Below are positions 34,848 to 44,163 of a DNA stretch of 64,000 nt, one piece after another; positions within the stretch are counted from its first letter, which is position 1; every line of letters starts with the position of its first letter. Under the pieces are notes generated by a model, which saw nothing but the letters and a program-made list of their open reading frames with translations, did not search any database and had not been told where the DNA came from. The DNA is from Sporosarcina sp. P2 (GTDB taxonomy: Bacteria; Bacillota; Bacilli; Bacillales_A; Planococcaceae). Location of the stretch: NCBI RefSeq assembly GCF_002743255.1, contig NZ_PDYY01000002.1:1-64000 (forward strand), written 5' to 3'. The translations under genes were made by a program, and so were the position numbers.

Positions 34848-36513
34848 CGGAACGGCCTCCTTTAGTTTGCATAATAATAGTATTCAGCTTGTCAATCTTA
34901 TCCTGTCCCGCGAAAATGAAACCATTCAATCCATTGGCAAGCCACTGATCTGCAGTTTCTGATGGATATTTACCCGCTGTATCGATTGGACAATTTCCTT
35001 TATAGGAAGCCAAGAAGTTTGTTACGACTTCTTCTGTATCCGCAACCGATGCACAAATTACTGCATAATCCGGCTGTTGTTCCTCGATCCAACTGAGCGC
35101 TTGATCGTTTGACTCGAAAGAAGGACTCCATATCGCTTCGATACCGCCAACTGCCAAGAATCCACTGACGAAATCCGCACGAGGTTTATAATCTTTCAAT
35201 GCACCAAAGTTAAGCAATACCGTTTTCGGCAACTCTTCTTGTTGTTTGGATCGAATATTTTCAAAAGGCTCTGACAGGCGTTTGGATACCGTGACGGTTG
35301 ATTCATTCGCATAATTCACATCTGTCAATTCCGCGTAGACATTCGTGCCGATCAACGTCTTCTTACCCGTCGCCATTTCTTTCTGACGTTGCGCATATAG
35401 TTTGCTCAATTCACCAGACTGCAAAAATGCTTGATAACCGCCATTCTCATCAATCTCTAAGAACTTCTCCCATGATTTACGAATTAATTCTGCCGTCAAT
35501 GATTCGATGAAGTATGAACCGCCTGCGGGATCTAGAACTTGATCAATATGCGTTTCTTCCTTCAAAATCAATTGAATATTTCGTGCGTAACGATTCGAGC
35601 TTGGAGACGTTCCAGTCAATACATCATGCGGTAATACAGTCAGCCAATCCGCTCCGCCTAAAATAGCCGAGAATGCCGCATTGCCGCCACGTAGTAAGTT
35701 TACATACGGATCAAGTTTTGAGTATGAACGCAGTGAAGTAATTCCTAGCAAAGGCACTTGCTTCGCGTTTTCCACGCCATATGCTTCATTGAATAATTTC
35801 CATAATACACGAAACGCACGGAACTTCGCGATTTCCATGAAGAAGTGTGTATCAGCAGCAAATCGTACATAGAAGTCGTTTGTAAATTCTTCAAACGAAG
35901 TGGCTTCTTCCGCCAGTTCGGCTGCGATCGAAAGTGATAGCGCGAGTTCAGTTACCGCGTCAGCCCCTTCATGATGCGCTGTCCATAAATCGGCACCCTT
36001 TGTACGGACTCCCGGAAATCCTTCGAGTACTAACGGAACCGCACTGATACAAATTCCTGTAACGTCTTTGCGTTCTGTTTCTTCTATATACGTAAAGGCT
36101 TGTAAAATCGGATCATCGCTTTGCACTTCTGTGAATAAAATTGGATAGCGCGTAATCAGTTCAGCTACTTGCTTAATGTCCTCTTCAGCCCACACTAAAG
36201 GCTTCAGTCCGTTGTAAGCGATTGCTTCATTGCCCCGTGCCAAAGATTCTTTCATTTGCTCTACGAACTGTTCCCCATTTGTTGCACTAACAGGTTGTGC
36301 AACAGTCCAGCCAAATGCAGGCTTTGTGACGCGTGAAATTTCCAATTGATCCAGATCCTCTTTGGTATAAAGAGGTTTAAGTTCAATACCCTCAATTGTT
36401 TTTGTGTACAACGAGTCAAAAGGTTTTCCTTTTAGAGATAAAACAGCCGCTTCTTTCCATTCAGTAAAGTTTGGGGCTGTAAATGTAAATGTTTTCATGT
36501 TATGTATCGGCAT
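34840..36513 (-). CDS. mutA: Methylmalonyl-CoA mutase, small subunit
   Basis: 557 residues from ATG at 36513 with AAGGAG seven bases upstream; the longer ORF to 36543 includes that ribosome site. It is homologous to the large subunit, with [32 protein letters not shown] and a C-terminal domain lacking the DxHxxG B12 motif, as expected for the non-catalytic chain. First gene of mutA-mutB-meaB. Confidence 0.94.
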   Translation of the reverse strand: MPIHNMKTFTFTAPNFTEWKEAAVLSLKGKPFDSLYTKTIEGIELKPLYTKEDLDQLEISRVTKPAFGWTVAQPVSATNGEQFVEQMKESLARGNEAIAYNGLKPLVWAEEDIKQVAELITRYPILFTEVQSDDPILQAFTYIEETERKDVTGICISAVPLVLEGFPGVRTKGADLWTAHHEGADAVTELALSLSIAAELAEEATSFEEFTNDFYVRFAADTHFFMEIAKFRAFRVLWKLFNEAYGVENAKQVPLLGITSLRSYSKLDPYVNLLRGGNAAFSAILGGADWLTVLPHDVLTGTSPSSNRYARNIQLILKEETHIDQVLDPAGGSYFIESLTAELIRKSWEKFLEIDENGGYQAFLQSGELSKLYAQRQKEMATGKKTLIGTNVYAELTDVNYANESTVTVSKRLSEPFENIRSKQQEELPKTVLLNFGALKDYKPRADFVSGFLAVGGIEAIWSPSFESNDQALSWIEEQQPDYAVICASVADTEEVVTNFLASYKGNCPIDTAGKYPSETADQWLANGLNGFIFAGQDKIDKLNTIIMQTKGGRSVE

Positions 36514-36716
36514 AATGGTGCTCCTTCCCCTTTTTAAAACCATTAATAATTCTAGTGTACCGTAGATTACATTATGAAGGAAGAGGAAAATCAGAAGTTT
36601 CCGTCTAGTTACATTATAAGCATACGAATTTATGACTTTTATACATGAGTGTAGATTTTAGCTTAGTGAACTGGATACGAGGAAAAGGGATAAATAACTG
36701 ATAGCCCATTCGTTTG

Positions 36717-36843
36717 CGCTCATTAATTCGTGTACGTGATCATACCTCTTCTGTAACCGCTCTTCACTTCCCAGACGCGCTCATACTCCACACTATCGCT
36801 CTATCCTCCACTGTTTGCGCTCATAAAGTTTATCTAACCGCTC
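36717..36843 (-). repeat. 20-21-nt-period GAGCG repeat array (reverse orientation)
   Basis: GCTC, the reverse complement of the GAGC core, recurs at about 36718, 36759, 36779, 36798, 36819 and 36840, with a degenerate unit at 36738 (spacing 19-21). The first unit CGCTCATTAATTCGTGTACG matches the reverse complement of the last unit of the 46 kb array. Same family as the 24.4 kb array. Confidence 0.75.
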
Positions 36844-36969
36844 ATAAAGCGAAATTTCCTCACTAGATAGTACAATTGGACTGGTAACAAGCAAGCCAGC
36901 CTGAACGCATCCCGAGCCAGTGCTTCAATCCGAAACTATAAACCACTGCACGTACTTATTGCCCATCAA

Positions 36970-37010
36970 AATCAAAAAAACAACCCCCAAAACTAAGTAT
37001 GGAGGTTGCC
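36970..37010 (-). terminator. Terminator of the bkd operon
   Basis: On the minus strand CAACCTCC pairs with GGGGGTTG, followed by TTTTTTTGATTTTG. Confidence 0.7.
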
Positions 37011-37015
37011 GAATC

Positions 37016-38332
37016 TTAATATAACGAAGTCTTATCTTTAGCCATGCCTTCCAACAGCTCTTTCACACGTGCGAGGAAACGTCCACAAACGAGTCCGTCC
37101 AGCACGCGGTGATCAAGCGATAGACAGAGGTTGACCATGTCGCGTGCAGCCATCATGCCATTGTCCATAATTACTGGGCGCTTGACGATCGACTCCACCT
37201 GCAAAATAGCAGCTTGCGGATAATTGATAATTCCCATCGACTGAACCGAACCAAATGAACCAGTATTGTTCACCGTGAACGTACCACCTTGCATCTCTGT
37301 CGATTTCAGCTTACCATTTCGCACTTTTCCAGCTAACTCATGAATTTCTCGGCCAATGCCTTTGATCGTCTTTTCATCTGTTCCTCTGATGACAGGGACA
37401 TATAACGCATCATCCGTAGCCACTGCAATCGAGATGTTGATGTCTTTTTTCATTACAATCGTATCGCCTGCCCACATTGAGTTCATTTCAGGATATTCCT
37501 TCAAGGCTTGTGAAATAGCTTTAATAAAGAAGGCAAAATACGTCAAATTGAATCCTTCTTTTTCTTTAAATTCCTTTTTGACGCTATCACGCAATAGGAC
37601 AAGTTCCGTTACATCTACTTCTATCATCATCCAAGCGTGTGGCGCTTCGGTTACAGAACGCACCATGTTGTTCGCGATCGCTCGACGTACACTCGTTACC
37701 GGAATTTCGATATCACCGTTTTCGCGTTTCACATGTGACGAGACAGCTTGTTCAGGTACCGTCTGTTCCGAGGGAGCCACTTGTGGTTTGGATTGTTCTT
37801 CAACCACAACGTCCAGTGATCCCTTTTGCGACTGGGCTCCGCCACTTTCAATGAATGCTTGGATATCTTTTCGCGTAATACGTCCTTCGCGTCCCGTGCC
37901 ACTTACTTGAGACAAGTCAATGCCATGTTCCCGAGACATCTTCAACACAGCAGGAGAAAATCGGCCCGCTGCCTTACCGCCCGTTACAGTTCGCGTCTTT
38001 GCTTTTGGTGCTTCCACTTGCTTGTCAACAGGCTTTGCAGCTGGTGTTTCTACCGTGGGTGCTGACACGTGTACGGGTTCTTCCGCGTCGCCTTCAATTT
38101 CAATCAAACAAACCGTTTCGCCCACTTCAATCGTATCGCCTTCTTTTGCGATGATTTCTTTAATTATTCCAGAGAATGAAGACGGAACTTCCGCTGTGAC
38201 TTTATCGGTTGTCACTTCCGCAAGTGAATCATATTTAGCTACCGTATCCCCGGGAGCGACGAGCCATTTTTCGATAGTTCCTTCGGTTACACTCTCACCC
38301 AGTTTCGGCATAGTAATTTTTTCGATGCCCAT
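37016..38332 (-). CDS. bkdB: Branched-chain keto-acid dehydrogenase E2 (dihydrolipoyl acyltransferase)
   Basis: 438 residues. Lipoyl domain with modified Lys44 in EVTTDKVTAEVP; an Ala/Pro/Lys-rich linker (90-125); peripheral subunit-binding domain RFSPAVLKMSREHGIDLSQVSGTGREGRITRKDI (about 128-165); and a C-terminal catalytic domain ending LSLDHRVLDG with the catalytic His near residue 408. It forms the core of the BCKDH complex and makes isobutyryl-, isovaleryl- and 2-methylbutyryl-CoA. Last gene of the operon. Confidence 0.95.
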   Translation of the reverse strand: MGIEKITMPKLGESVTEGTIEKWLVAPGDTVAKYDSLAEVTTDKVTAEVPSSFSGIIKEIIAKEGDTIEVGETVCLIEIEGDAEEPVHVSAPTVETPAAKPVDKQVEAPKAKTRTVTGGKAAGRFSPAVLKMSREHGIDLSQVSGTGREGRITRKDIQAFIESGGAQSQKGSLDVVVEEQSKPQVAPSEQTVPEQAVSSHVKRENGDIEIPVTSVRRAIANNMVRSVTEAPHAWMMIEVDVTELVLLRDSVKKEFKEKEGFNLTYFAFFIKAISQALKEYPEMNSMWAGDTIVMKKDINISIAVATDDALYVPVIRGTDEKTIKGIGREIHELAGKVRNGKLKSTEMQGGTFTVNNTGSFGSVQSMGIINYPQAAILQVESIVKRPVIMDNGMMAARDMVNLCLSLDHRVLDGLVCGRFLARVKELLEGMAKDKTSLY

Positions 38333-38350
38333 TTCCTTACGCCTCCTTAG

Positions 38351-39334
38351 TTAAAATTCCGCTAAATCCCTTGCTGCCTTTTCAATCTTTTCAGGATTCA
38401 TCATAAAGAACTTTTCCATAGAAGGGGCATAAGGCATGGCAGGTACGTCGGGTCCTGCTAATCGTTTGATTGGCGCATCCAATTCAAATAAACAATTTTC
38501 TGCAATGATAGCAGAAACTTCACTCATGATGCTGCCTTCTAGGTTATCTTCTGTCACCAATAGAACTTTTCCTGTTTTCGAAGCAGCTTCAATGATCGCC
38601 TCTTTATCTAACGGATAGACCGTACGTAGATCCAAAACATGGACAGAAATATCATCTTCAGCTAATCGTTCCGCAGCTTGCAGTGCGAAATGTACACACA
38701 AACCATACGTGATAATCGTGATATCTTCCCCGTCACGCTTCACATCCGCTTTACCGATTGGCAATACATACTCATCGTCTGGAACTTCCCCTTTGATCAA
38801 CCGATATGCGCGCTTATGCTCAAAGAATAACACGGGATCTTCATCACGCACTGCCGCTTTTAGCAAACCTTTTGCGTCGTAAGGAGTGGATGGGATGACA
38901 ATTTTCAAGCCAGGAGTCGAAGCAAACATTGATTCAACGGACTGTGAATGATATAAAGCTCCGTGAACGCCACCACCAAAAGGAGCGCGAATGACGACAG
39001 GACATGAAAAATCATTATTTGAACGGTAACGGATTTTCGCCGCTTCCGAGACGATTTGATTGACCGCTGGCATAATAAAATCGGCAAACTGCATTTCAGC
39101 AATCGGACGCATACCATACATCGCTGCACCAATCGCTACACCCGCAATTGCGGACTCGGCGAGAGGCGTATCGAGCGAACGGTATTCACCGAACTGATCA
39201 TATAGACCGGTTGTTGCCTTAAACACGCCACCTTTACGGCCGACATCTTCTCCAAGTACGAATACTTGGTCGTCGCGTTCCATTTCTTCTTTCATTGCCA
39301 GGTTGATCGCATCTATAAATGAACGAACGGCCAT
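38351..39334 (-). CDS. bkdAB: Branched-chain keto-acid dehydrogenase E1 beta
   Basis: 327 residues. VFVLGEDVGRKGGVFKATTGL and PFGGGVHGALYHSQSVESMFASTPGLKIVIPSTPYDAKGLL match the E1 beta transketolase family. It partners BkdAA in decarboxylating branched-chain 2-keto acids with thiamine diphosphate. Its ATG overlaps the BkdAA stop by one base. Confidence 0.95.
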   Translation of the reverse strand: MAVRSFIDAINLAMKEEMERDDQVFVLGEDVGRKGGVFKATTGLYDQFGEYRSLDTPLAESAIAGVAIGAAMYGMRPIAEMQFADFIMPAVNQIVSEAAKIRYRSNNDFSCPVVIRAPFGGGVHGALYHSQSVESMFASTPGLKIVIPSTPYDAKGLLKAAVRDEDPVLFFEHKRAYRLIKGEVPDDEYVLPIGKADVKRDGEDITIITYGLCVHFALQAAERLAEDDISVHVLDLRTVYPLDKEAIIEAASKTGKVLLVTEDNLEGSIMSEVSAIIAENCLFELDAPIKRLAGPDVPAMPYAPSMEKFFMMNPEKIEKAARDLAEF

Positions 39335-40338
39335 TATGCGTCGCCTCCCTTTTCTTCATAGACGTAGCGCAATGCATGTTCAGGCTTCGCGTATTCCGCC
39401 TGTTCCGCATACTCTGTCGCTTCATCGACCTGCAGTTTTACACGTTCTTCTATTTCATCGTACTTTTCTTCCGTCAAGACTTTTACTTCTTTTAGATACT
39501 GAATAAATGACAATAACGGATCTTGTTTCCTTTCGTCTTCAAGCTCTTCTGCATCACGGTACTGGCGTTGATCATCATCTGAAGAGTGTGCAGTCAGTCG
39601 ATAACATACCGCTTCAACTAATGTCGGACCTTCTCCGTTCCTAGCTCGGTCTGCCGCTTTTTTCACCACTTCATACACTGTCAGCGGATCTCTGCCGTCT
39701 ACAGTGTAGCCTGGCATACCGTAACCGATTGCACGATCGGAGACATTCTCACATGCCATTTGTTTATCAAGAGGTACGGAGATTGCATATTTATTATTTT
39801 CCACCATAATCACTGTCGGTAATTTATGCACACCCGCAAAATTCATCCCTTCATGGAAGTCTCCCTGATTGGAAGAACCTTCTCCGAGAGTTACGAACGT
39901 AATAAAATCTTCTTTATTCATTTTTGCGGCTAATGCTACGCCGACAGCATGTGGTAATTGTGTCGTAACAGGTGAAGATCCTGTCAAAATACGATTCTTG
40001 CGTTGGCCAAAGTGACCTGGCATCTGCCGACCACCGGAGTTCGGGTCATCCGCCTTGGCGAAAGCCGATAACATCAAATCTTTCGGCGTCATACCAAAAT
40101 GTAAGACCACTCCCATATCACGGTAGTACGGTGCGATCCAGTCCTTTTCGTTATTCAGAGCGAATGAAGCCCCTACCTGTGCCGCCTCCTGTCCTTGACA
40201 AGAGATGACGAACGGAATCTTCCCCGCACGGTTTAGTAACCACATTCTCTCATCTAAACGACGTGCCATCAGCATCGTCTCGTACATTTTCAATACATCT
40301 TCATCTGTCAAACCCAATTCAATATGCCGATTACTCAT
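39334..40338 (-). CDS. bkdAA: Branched-chain keto-acid dehydrogenase E1 alpha
   Basis: 334 residues. ISCQGQEAAQVGASFAL, TQLPHAVGVALAAK and the thiamine-diphosphate region FVTLGEGSSNQGDFHEGMNFAGVHKLPTVIMVENN are those of E1 alpha; the phosphorylation-loop-like YRLTAHSSDDDQRQYR follows. It catalyses the decarboxylation step. Product precursors also feed branched fatty-acid synthesis typical of these bacteria. Confidence 0.95.
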   Translation of the reverse strand: MSNRHIELGLTDEDVLKMYETMLMARRLDERMWLLNRAGKIPFVISCQGQEAAQVGASFALNNEKDWIAPYYRDMGVVLHFGMTPKDLMLSAFAKADDPNSGGRQMPGHFGQRKNRILTGSSPVTTQLPHAVGVALAAKMNKEDFITFVTLGEGSSNQGDFHEGMNFAGVHKLPTVIMVENNKYAISVPLDKQMACENVSDRAIGYGMPGYTVDGRDPLTVYEVVKKAADRARNGEGPTLVEAVCYRLTAHSSDDDQRQYRDAEELEDERKQDPLLSFIQYLKEVKVLTEEKYDEIEERVKLQVDEATEYAEQAEYAKPEHALRYVYEEKGGDA

Positions 40339-40351
40339 TCCACTTCCTCCT

Positions 40352-41779
40352 TTACATGTGAATGGCTAGCCCTTCAACCGCTAACGCCGCTTCACTGAAC
40401 GCTTCAGATAATGTCGGGTGAGGATGAATTGCCGAGGATATTTCCCAAGGAATTGCATTCATTACCATCGCCAAGCCCGCCTCAGAAATCAGATCCGTCA
40501 CGTGCGAACCCACCATATGGACACCGATAATATCATCCGTTTGCTGATCCACAATGACTTTCACGAAGCCATCCGCATGACCGTTAACTAAAGCTTTACC
40601 GTTTGCCTTGAATGGGAATTTGCCGATCTTTACGTCAAACCCTCGACCTTTTGCTTGTTGCTCAGTCACGCCAACTGCCGCAGTTTCTGGGTAAGAGTAC
40701 ACACAACGTGGTACTAGATCGTAATCAATCGGATCTAGCTGTTTTCCTATTATATGTTCGATTGCATGCAATCCTTCATGTTCTGCCACATGCGCCAATT
40801 GAAGTCCGCCAATTACATCACCGATTGCATAAATATGCTGGTCTTTTGTTTGAAAATGTTGATTCGTTTGAATGGAGCCCTTTTCGACTTGAATATCCGT
40901 GTTTTGTAAACCGATATCATCGATAACTGGCGCGCGTCCAACAGACACCAACATCTTCTCGCTCGTAATGGATTGTTCATCATCACCTAGTCTATAAGAA
41001 ATCGTGACCTCACTGTCGTTCTTTTGTAATGACTCTGTCAACACTTCCGCACCTAATATAAACTTCACACCGCGTTTTTCGAGCGCTTTATGCATAGCCA
41101 TAGCCACTTCATGATCTTCAGTTGCCAATATCTGCTCTAGACGATCCATGACTGTCACACCCACGCCGAAATCTACTAGCATAGAAGCCCACTCGATGCC
41201 GATCACACCGCCGCCAATAATCGTAATTGAAGATGGAAGCGCATTCATTAATAAAGCTCCGTCGGAAGTCATTACAGACTGTTCATCTACTTCAAGTCCA
41301 GGTAATGTTCTAGGTTTGGATCCGGTAGCAATCACGAGATTTTTTAGAATCAATATTTCATTCTCATTCCCATTATCCATTTCCACGGAAATAGTTCCAG
41401 GCATTGGAGAAAAAATAGAAGCTCCTAGTATTCTACCCGTCCCACGATAGACATCAATTTTACCTTTTTTCATCAAACCTTCAATGCCTGCATGCAATTG
41501 ATCCACGATTTTACCTTTACGTTTTTGTACTTGTGAGAAATCCAATGAGACGTCACCTGTATTCACGCCGAATTCATTCGCTTCTTGACGTGTTACGCGG
41601 TAGACTTCTGCACTTTTTAGCATCGCTTTACTCGGGATACACCCACTATGCAAACACGTACCGCCAAGTTTGGATTTCTCTACAATTGCTGTCGTCAAAC
41701 CTAATTGAGCCGCGCGAATGGCTGCTACATATCCACCAGTTCCGCCACCTAATATCACTACGTCATATTCTTTACTCAA
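40352..41779 (-). CDS. lpdV: Dihydrolipoyl dehydrogenase of the branched-chain complex (E3)
   Basis: 475 residues. FAD-binding VVILGGGTGGYVAAIRAAQLG; redox-active disulfide GGTCLHSGCIPS (Cys42, Cys47); NAD-binding IIGGGVIGIEWASMLVDFG; and the C-terminal His-Glu pair in HPHPTLSEAFSEAAL. It reoxidises the lipoyl arm of BkdB. It follows bcd by 100 bases with an intervening hairpin. Confidence 0.95.
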   Translation of the reverse strand: MSKEYDVVILGGGTGGYVAAIRAAQLGLTTAIVEKSKLGGTCLHSGCIPSKAMLKSAEVYRVTRQEANEFGVNTGDVSLDFSQVQKRKGKIVDQLHAGIEGLMKKGKIDVYRGTGRILGASIFSPMPGTISVEMDNGNENEILILKNLVIATGSKPRTLPGLEVDEQSVMTSDGALLMNALPSSITIIGGGVIGIEWASMLVDFGVGVTVMDRLEQILATEDHEVAMAMHKALEKRGVKFILGAEVLTESLQKNDSEVTISYRLGDDEQSITSEKMLVSVGRAPVIDDIGLQNTDIQVEKGSIQTNQHFQTKDQHIYAIGDVIGGLQLAHVAEHEGLHAIEHIIGKQLDPIDYDLVPRCVYSYPETAAVGVTEQQAKGRGFDVKIGKFPFKANGKALVNGHADGFVKVIVDQQTDDIIGVHMVGSHVTDLISEAGLAMVMNAIPWEISSAIHPHPTLSEAFSEAALAVEGLAIHM

Positions 41780-41832
41780 CGTAAAGGACTCCCTTCGCTA
41801 ACAGTATTGAACTAAATTTAGACAGGCGAGTG

Positions 41833-41863
41833 TAGCGGTGGACAGCTCCCCTGCCTACCGCTA
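41833..41863 (-). other. Hairpin between bcd and lpdV
   Basis: TAGCGGT and ACCGCTA with inner GGACAG/CTGCC pairing form an almost perfect 13-base stem. No T run follows, so it is more likely an mRNA-processing or stability element or partial attenuator than a full terminator. Confidence 0.6.
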
Positions 41864-41879
41864 TGACTCATCTGCTAGA

Positions 41880-42974
41880 TTATTTATTTGAAATAATACT
41901 TTTTTCGTTGCGCAAAAATGTACTTCTTAATGCGCCAACTCTTGCAATGCGTTCTTCTGCCAAACGGTCTGCAGCCTGGTAGGATGGAATGCCGTCTCGT
42001 TTTGAGATAGCGAAAATCTTTAGGATTGTATCGTAAATACCTTCTACTCGCTTTAATGCACGTTCTTTATTGTAACCGATCAATTCGTCCGCTACATTGA
42101 TGACGCCACCCGAGTTGATCACGTAATCTGGAGCGTAGACGATGCCCATTTCATGCAAGCGATCGCCATGTTCCGGATCCTTCAATTGGTTATTAGCAGA
42201 ACCCGCAATGACTTTTACTTTCAATTGTGGAATCGTTTCATCGTTAATCACCGCACCAAGAGCACATGGAGCAAAGATGTCCGCTTCTTGTGAGTAAATT
42301 GCATCCGTCGCAACAGCTGTTGCCCCGAACGCCTCCACTGCACGCTGGACTGCCGCTTCATTGATATCCGTAACAATCATTTTTGCGCCTTCTTCATGCA
42401 AGTATTCGCAAAGTGTGTAGGCAACATTTCCAACACCTTGAACCGCAATGGTTTTACCTGCCAATGAATCATCGCCGAATGCTTCCTTCGCAGCGGCTTT
42501 CATTCCTTTATAGATACCGAGCGCAGTAACGGGGGAAGGGTTTCCTGACGTGCCTTCTCCTGAAGAGATACCCGTAACAAAATTTGTTTCTAAATGGATT
42601 AAGTCCATATCGTATTCAGTAGTCCCTACGTCTTCCGCTGTAATATAGCGTCCGTTTAGCCCCTCTATGTAACGACCCAATGCACGGAAAAGCTCATCGT
42701 TCTTATCCGTTTTCGGATCTCCGATTATAACCGTTTTTCCGCCACCAAGATTCAGTCCGGCTGCGGCGTTCTTATATGTCATCCCTTTAGCCAATCTCAA
42801 TGCATCTTCAATCGCATGTTTTTCGCTAGCATACGTCCACATGCGGGCGCCACCAAGTGCCGGTCCAAGTGTCGTATCATGAATTGCGATAACCGCTTTC
42901 AATCCCGATGTCTTGTCATAACAAAGCACCAGTTGCTCATAGTCGTGATTTTCCATGTACGTAAACAATTCCAT
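41880..42974 (-). CDS. bcd: Leucine/valine dehydrogenase
   Basis: 364 residues. The Glu/Leu/Phe/Val dehydrogenase signature is [14 protein letters not shown] with catalytic Lys near residue 80; the Rossmann motif is [15 protein letters not shown]. It oxidatively deaminates branched-chain amino acids to the keto acids used by the Bkd complex. First gene of the operon, with GGAGGG before its ATG and a possible -10 TATAAT at 43000-43005. In B. subtilis ptb and buk flank bcd; both are absent here. Confidence 0.95.
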   Translation of the reverse strand: MELFTYMENHDYEQLVLCYDKTSGLKAVIAIHDTTLGPALGGARMWTYASEKHAIEDALRLAKGMTYKNAAAGLNLGGGKTVIIGDPKTDKNDELFRALGRYIEGLNGRYITAEDVGTTEYDMDLIHLETNFVTGISSGEGTSGNPSPVTALGIYKGMKAAAKEAFGDDSLAGKTIAVQGVGNVAYTLCEYLHEEGAKMIVTDINEAAVQRAVEAFGATAVATDAIYSQEADIFAPCALGAVINDETIPQLKVKVIAGSANNQLKDPEHGDRLHEMGIVYAPDYVINSGGVINVADELIGYNKERALKRVEGIYDTILKIFAISKRDGIPSYQAADRLAEERIARVGALRSTFLRNEKSIISNK

Positions 42975-43185
42975 AAGTATCCCTCCAGGCTAGTAAAAGA
43001 TTATAAAGATTCATGTGTATGGTACTGATTCTAAATTTCCCACGGCAAAAATGCAAATTTGACACATTTTGGATATTACTCCGCAGCAGGTTTTGTAAAC
43101 AATCTACCTATATCGTACATGATGGCAGAGTCCTTGACAATCCATGACCACACGGTAAAATTAAATTGGTAAGGGGTTGAAGGAT

Positions 43186-43428
43186 ATGGTACGTCTTGCT
43201 GCGTTTATTGTACTGTTGATTCCAGGGATTGCAGCGGCTCTAGGAATAAAATTAATGCGTGATTCATTGTTCGGGCATCTTTTTTCGCCATTCCCATTCA
43301 TTTGGATGCAATTTTTAGGCGGTTTTATACTATTTGCCGCAGGTCTTGGTTTCTTTGCAGGCTTTTTGTTACGCCGAGACCGCAGATCTGGACGGGTAGC
43401 TGACAGATTTAAAAAAGACTTGAAATAA
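43186..43428 (+). CDS. yqzF: DUF2627 small membrane protein (YqzF)
   Basis: 80 residues from the ATG at 43186; GGGG lies nine bases upstream, whereas the in-frame TTG at 43177 overlaps it. Two membrane segments (LAAFIVLLIPGIAAALGI and FLGGFILFAAGLGFFAGFLL) and the motif IKLMRDSLFG match YqzF. Its function is unknown. It is divergent from bcd and convergent with the glycerophosphodiesterase, as in B. subtilis except that bkdR is missing between. Confidence 0.9.
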   Translation: MVRLAAFIVLLIPGIAAALGIKLMRDSLFGHLFSPFPFIWMQFLGGFILFAAGLGFFAGFLLRRDRRSGRVADRFKKDLK

Positions 43429-43468
43429 AAGGGCCAAGGTACACTACCTTGATCCTTTTATTTTTTTG
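43427..43468. terminator. Bidirectional terminator between yqzF and yqiK
   Basis: AAAAGG and CAAGGTA pair with TACCTTG and CCTTTT around a three-base loop, followed by TTTTTTT on the plus strand. Confidence 0.88.
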
Positions 43469-44163
43469 CGCACACGCTTCGGATAATCCGTAATCCAACC
43501 TGTCACTTCGGGGGTATCTGATAAAAAAGATTCTGCACCCGTTACACCGTACATTCGTAATATCTTCCCACTTTCGAGCAGCTGACTCTTAAACGGATCT
43601 TTCCACAATCGCTTATGGAAATGAAAAGCATTGACTTTATATAAATCAAGATTTTTCCAATCGACCGATTTTTTTCTAAGCAATAAAGCGGTTTCCATGT
43701 CAGAGTCTAGCTCTTTTACTATACGCATCGTTTCATAATCAAATGAAGAGAGATGGACGGTAGACAACGGTTCCACATAATGCAAAATTTGCTCGAGTGC
43801 AACAACTTGCCCATATACCGTTTCCTTTATTTCGACATTCAGCGCCAAATTATGTTCAGAACAGAAAGAAACCACATCAAATAAGATAGGTATGGGGTGA
43901 CCAAACATTCGTCTGTAACTGCCCTTACCTATTTTAATGTGCTGCAGTTCCTGCGATGTCAATTGATCAATGCGCTGATCAATTCCGGCGAGACGTACTA
44001 ATTCATTGTCGTGAATCACAACTAATTGACCGTCGCTCGTTTGCTGCACATCCAATTCGATTCCATCTGCACCTTTTTGTACAGCCCCTAAAAAAGCGCG
44101 CATCGTATTTTCAAAATAATGTCCAGATGCGCCACGGTGAGCAAATATTTTACTATCAGACAT
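43444..44163 (-). CDS. yqiK: Glycerophosphodiester phosphodiesterase
   Basis: 239 residues. The GDPD signature FAHRGASGHYFENTMRAFLGAVQKGADGIELDVQQTSDGQLVVIHD holds both catalytic His residues and the metal-binding Glu/Asp. No signal peptide, so cytoplasmic. It hydrolyses glycerophosphodiesters from phospholipid turnover to glycerol-3-phosphate. Its ATG overlaps the end of the FapA-like gene by eight bases. Confidence 0.93.
   Translation of the reverse strand: MSDSKIFAHRGASGHYFENTMRAFLGAVQKGADGIELDVQQTSDGQLVVIHDNELVRLAGIDQRIDQLTSQELQHIKIGKGSYRRMFGHPIPILFDVVSFCSEHNLALNVEIKETVYGQVVALEQILHYVEPLSTVHLSSFDYETMRIVKELDSDMETALLLRKKSVDWKNLDLYKVNAFHFHKRLWKDPFKSQLLESGKILRMYGVTGAESFLSDTPEVTGWITDYPKRVRKKIKGSR

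Larger units (their letters stand above)
36514..37015. other. Intergenic region with mutA upstream sequence, a 21-nt-type repeat and the bkd terminator
   Basis: It holds AT-rich sequence with TATAAT-like hexamers on the minus strand (possible mutA promoter), the repeat at 36717-36843, and the terminator at 36970-37010. No gene is supported. Confidence 0.5.

Noticed and set aside
42975..43185. SigL (-24/-12) promoter upstream of bcd
   Set aside because: TGTCAAATTTGCA resembles it, but the spacing between the two blocks is about three bases too short and no bkdR is present.
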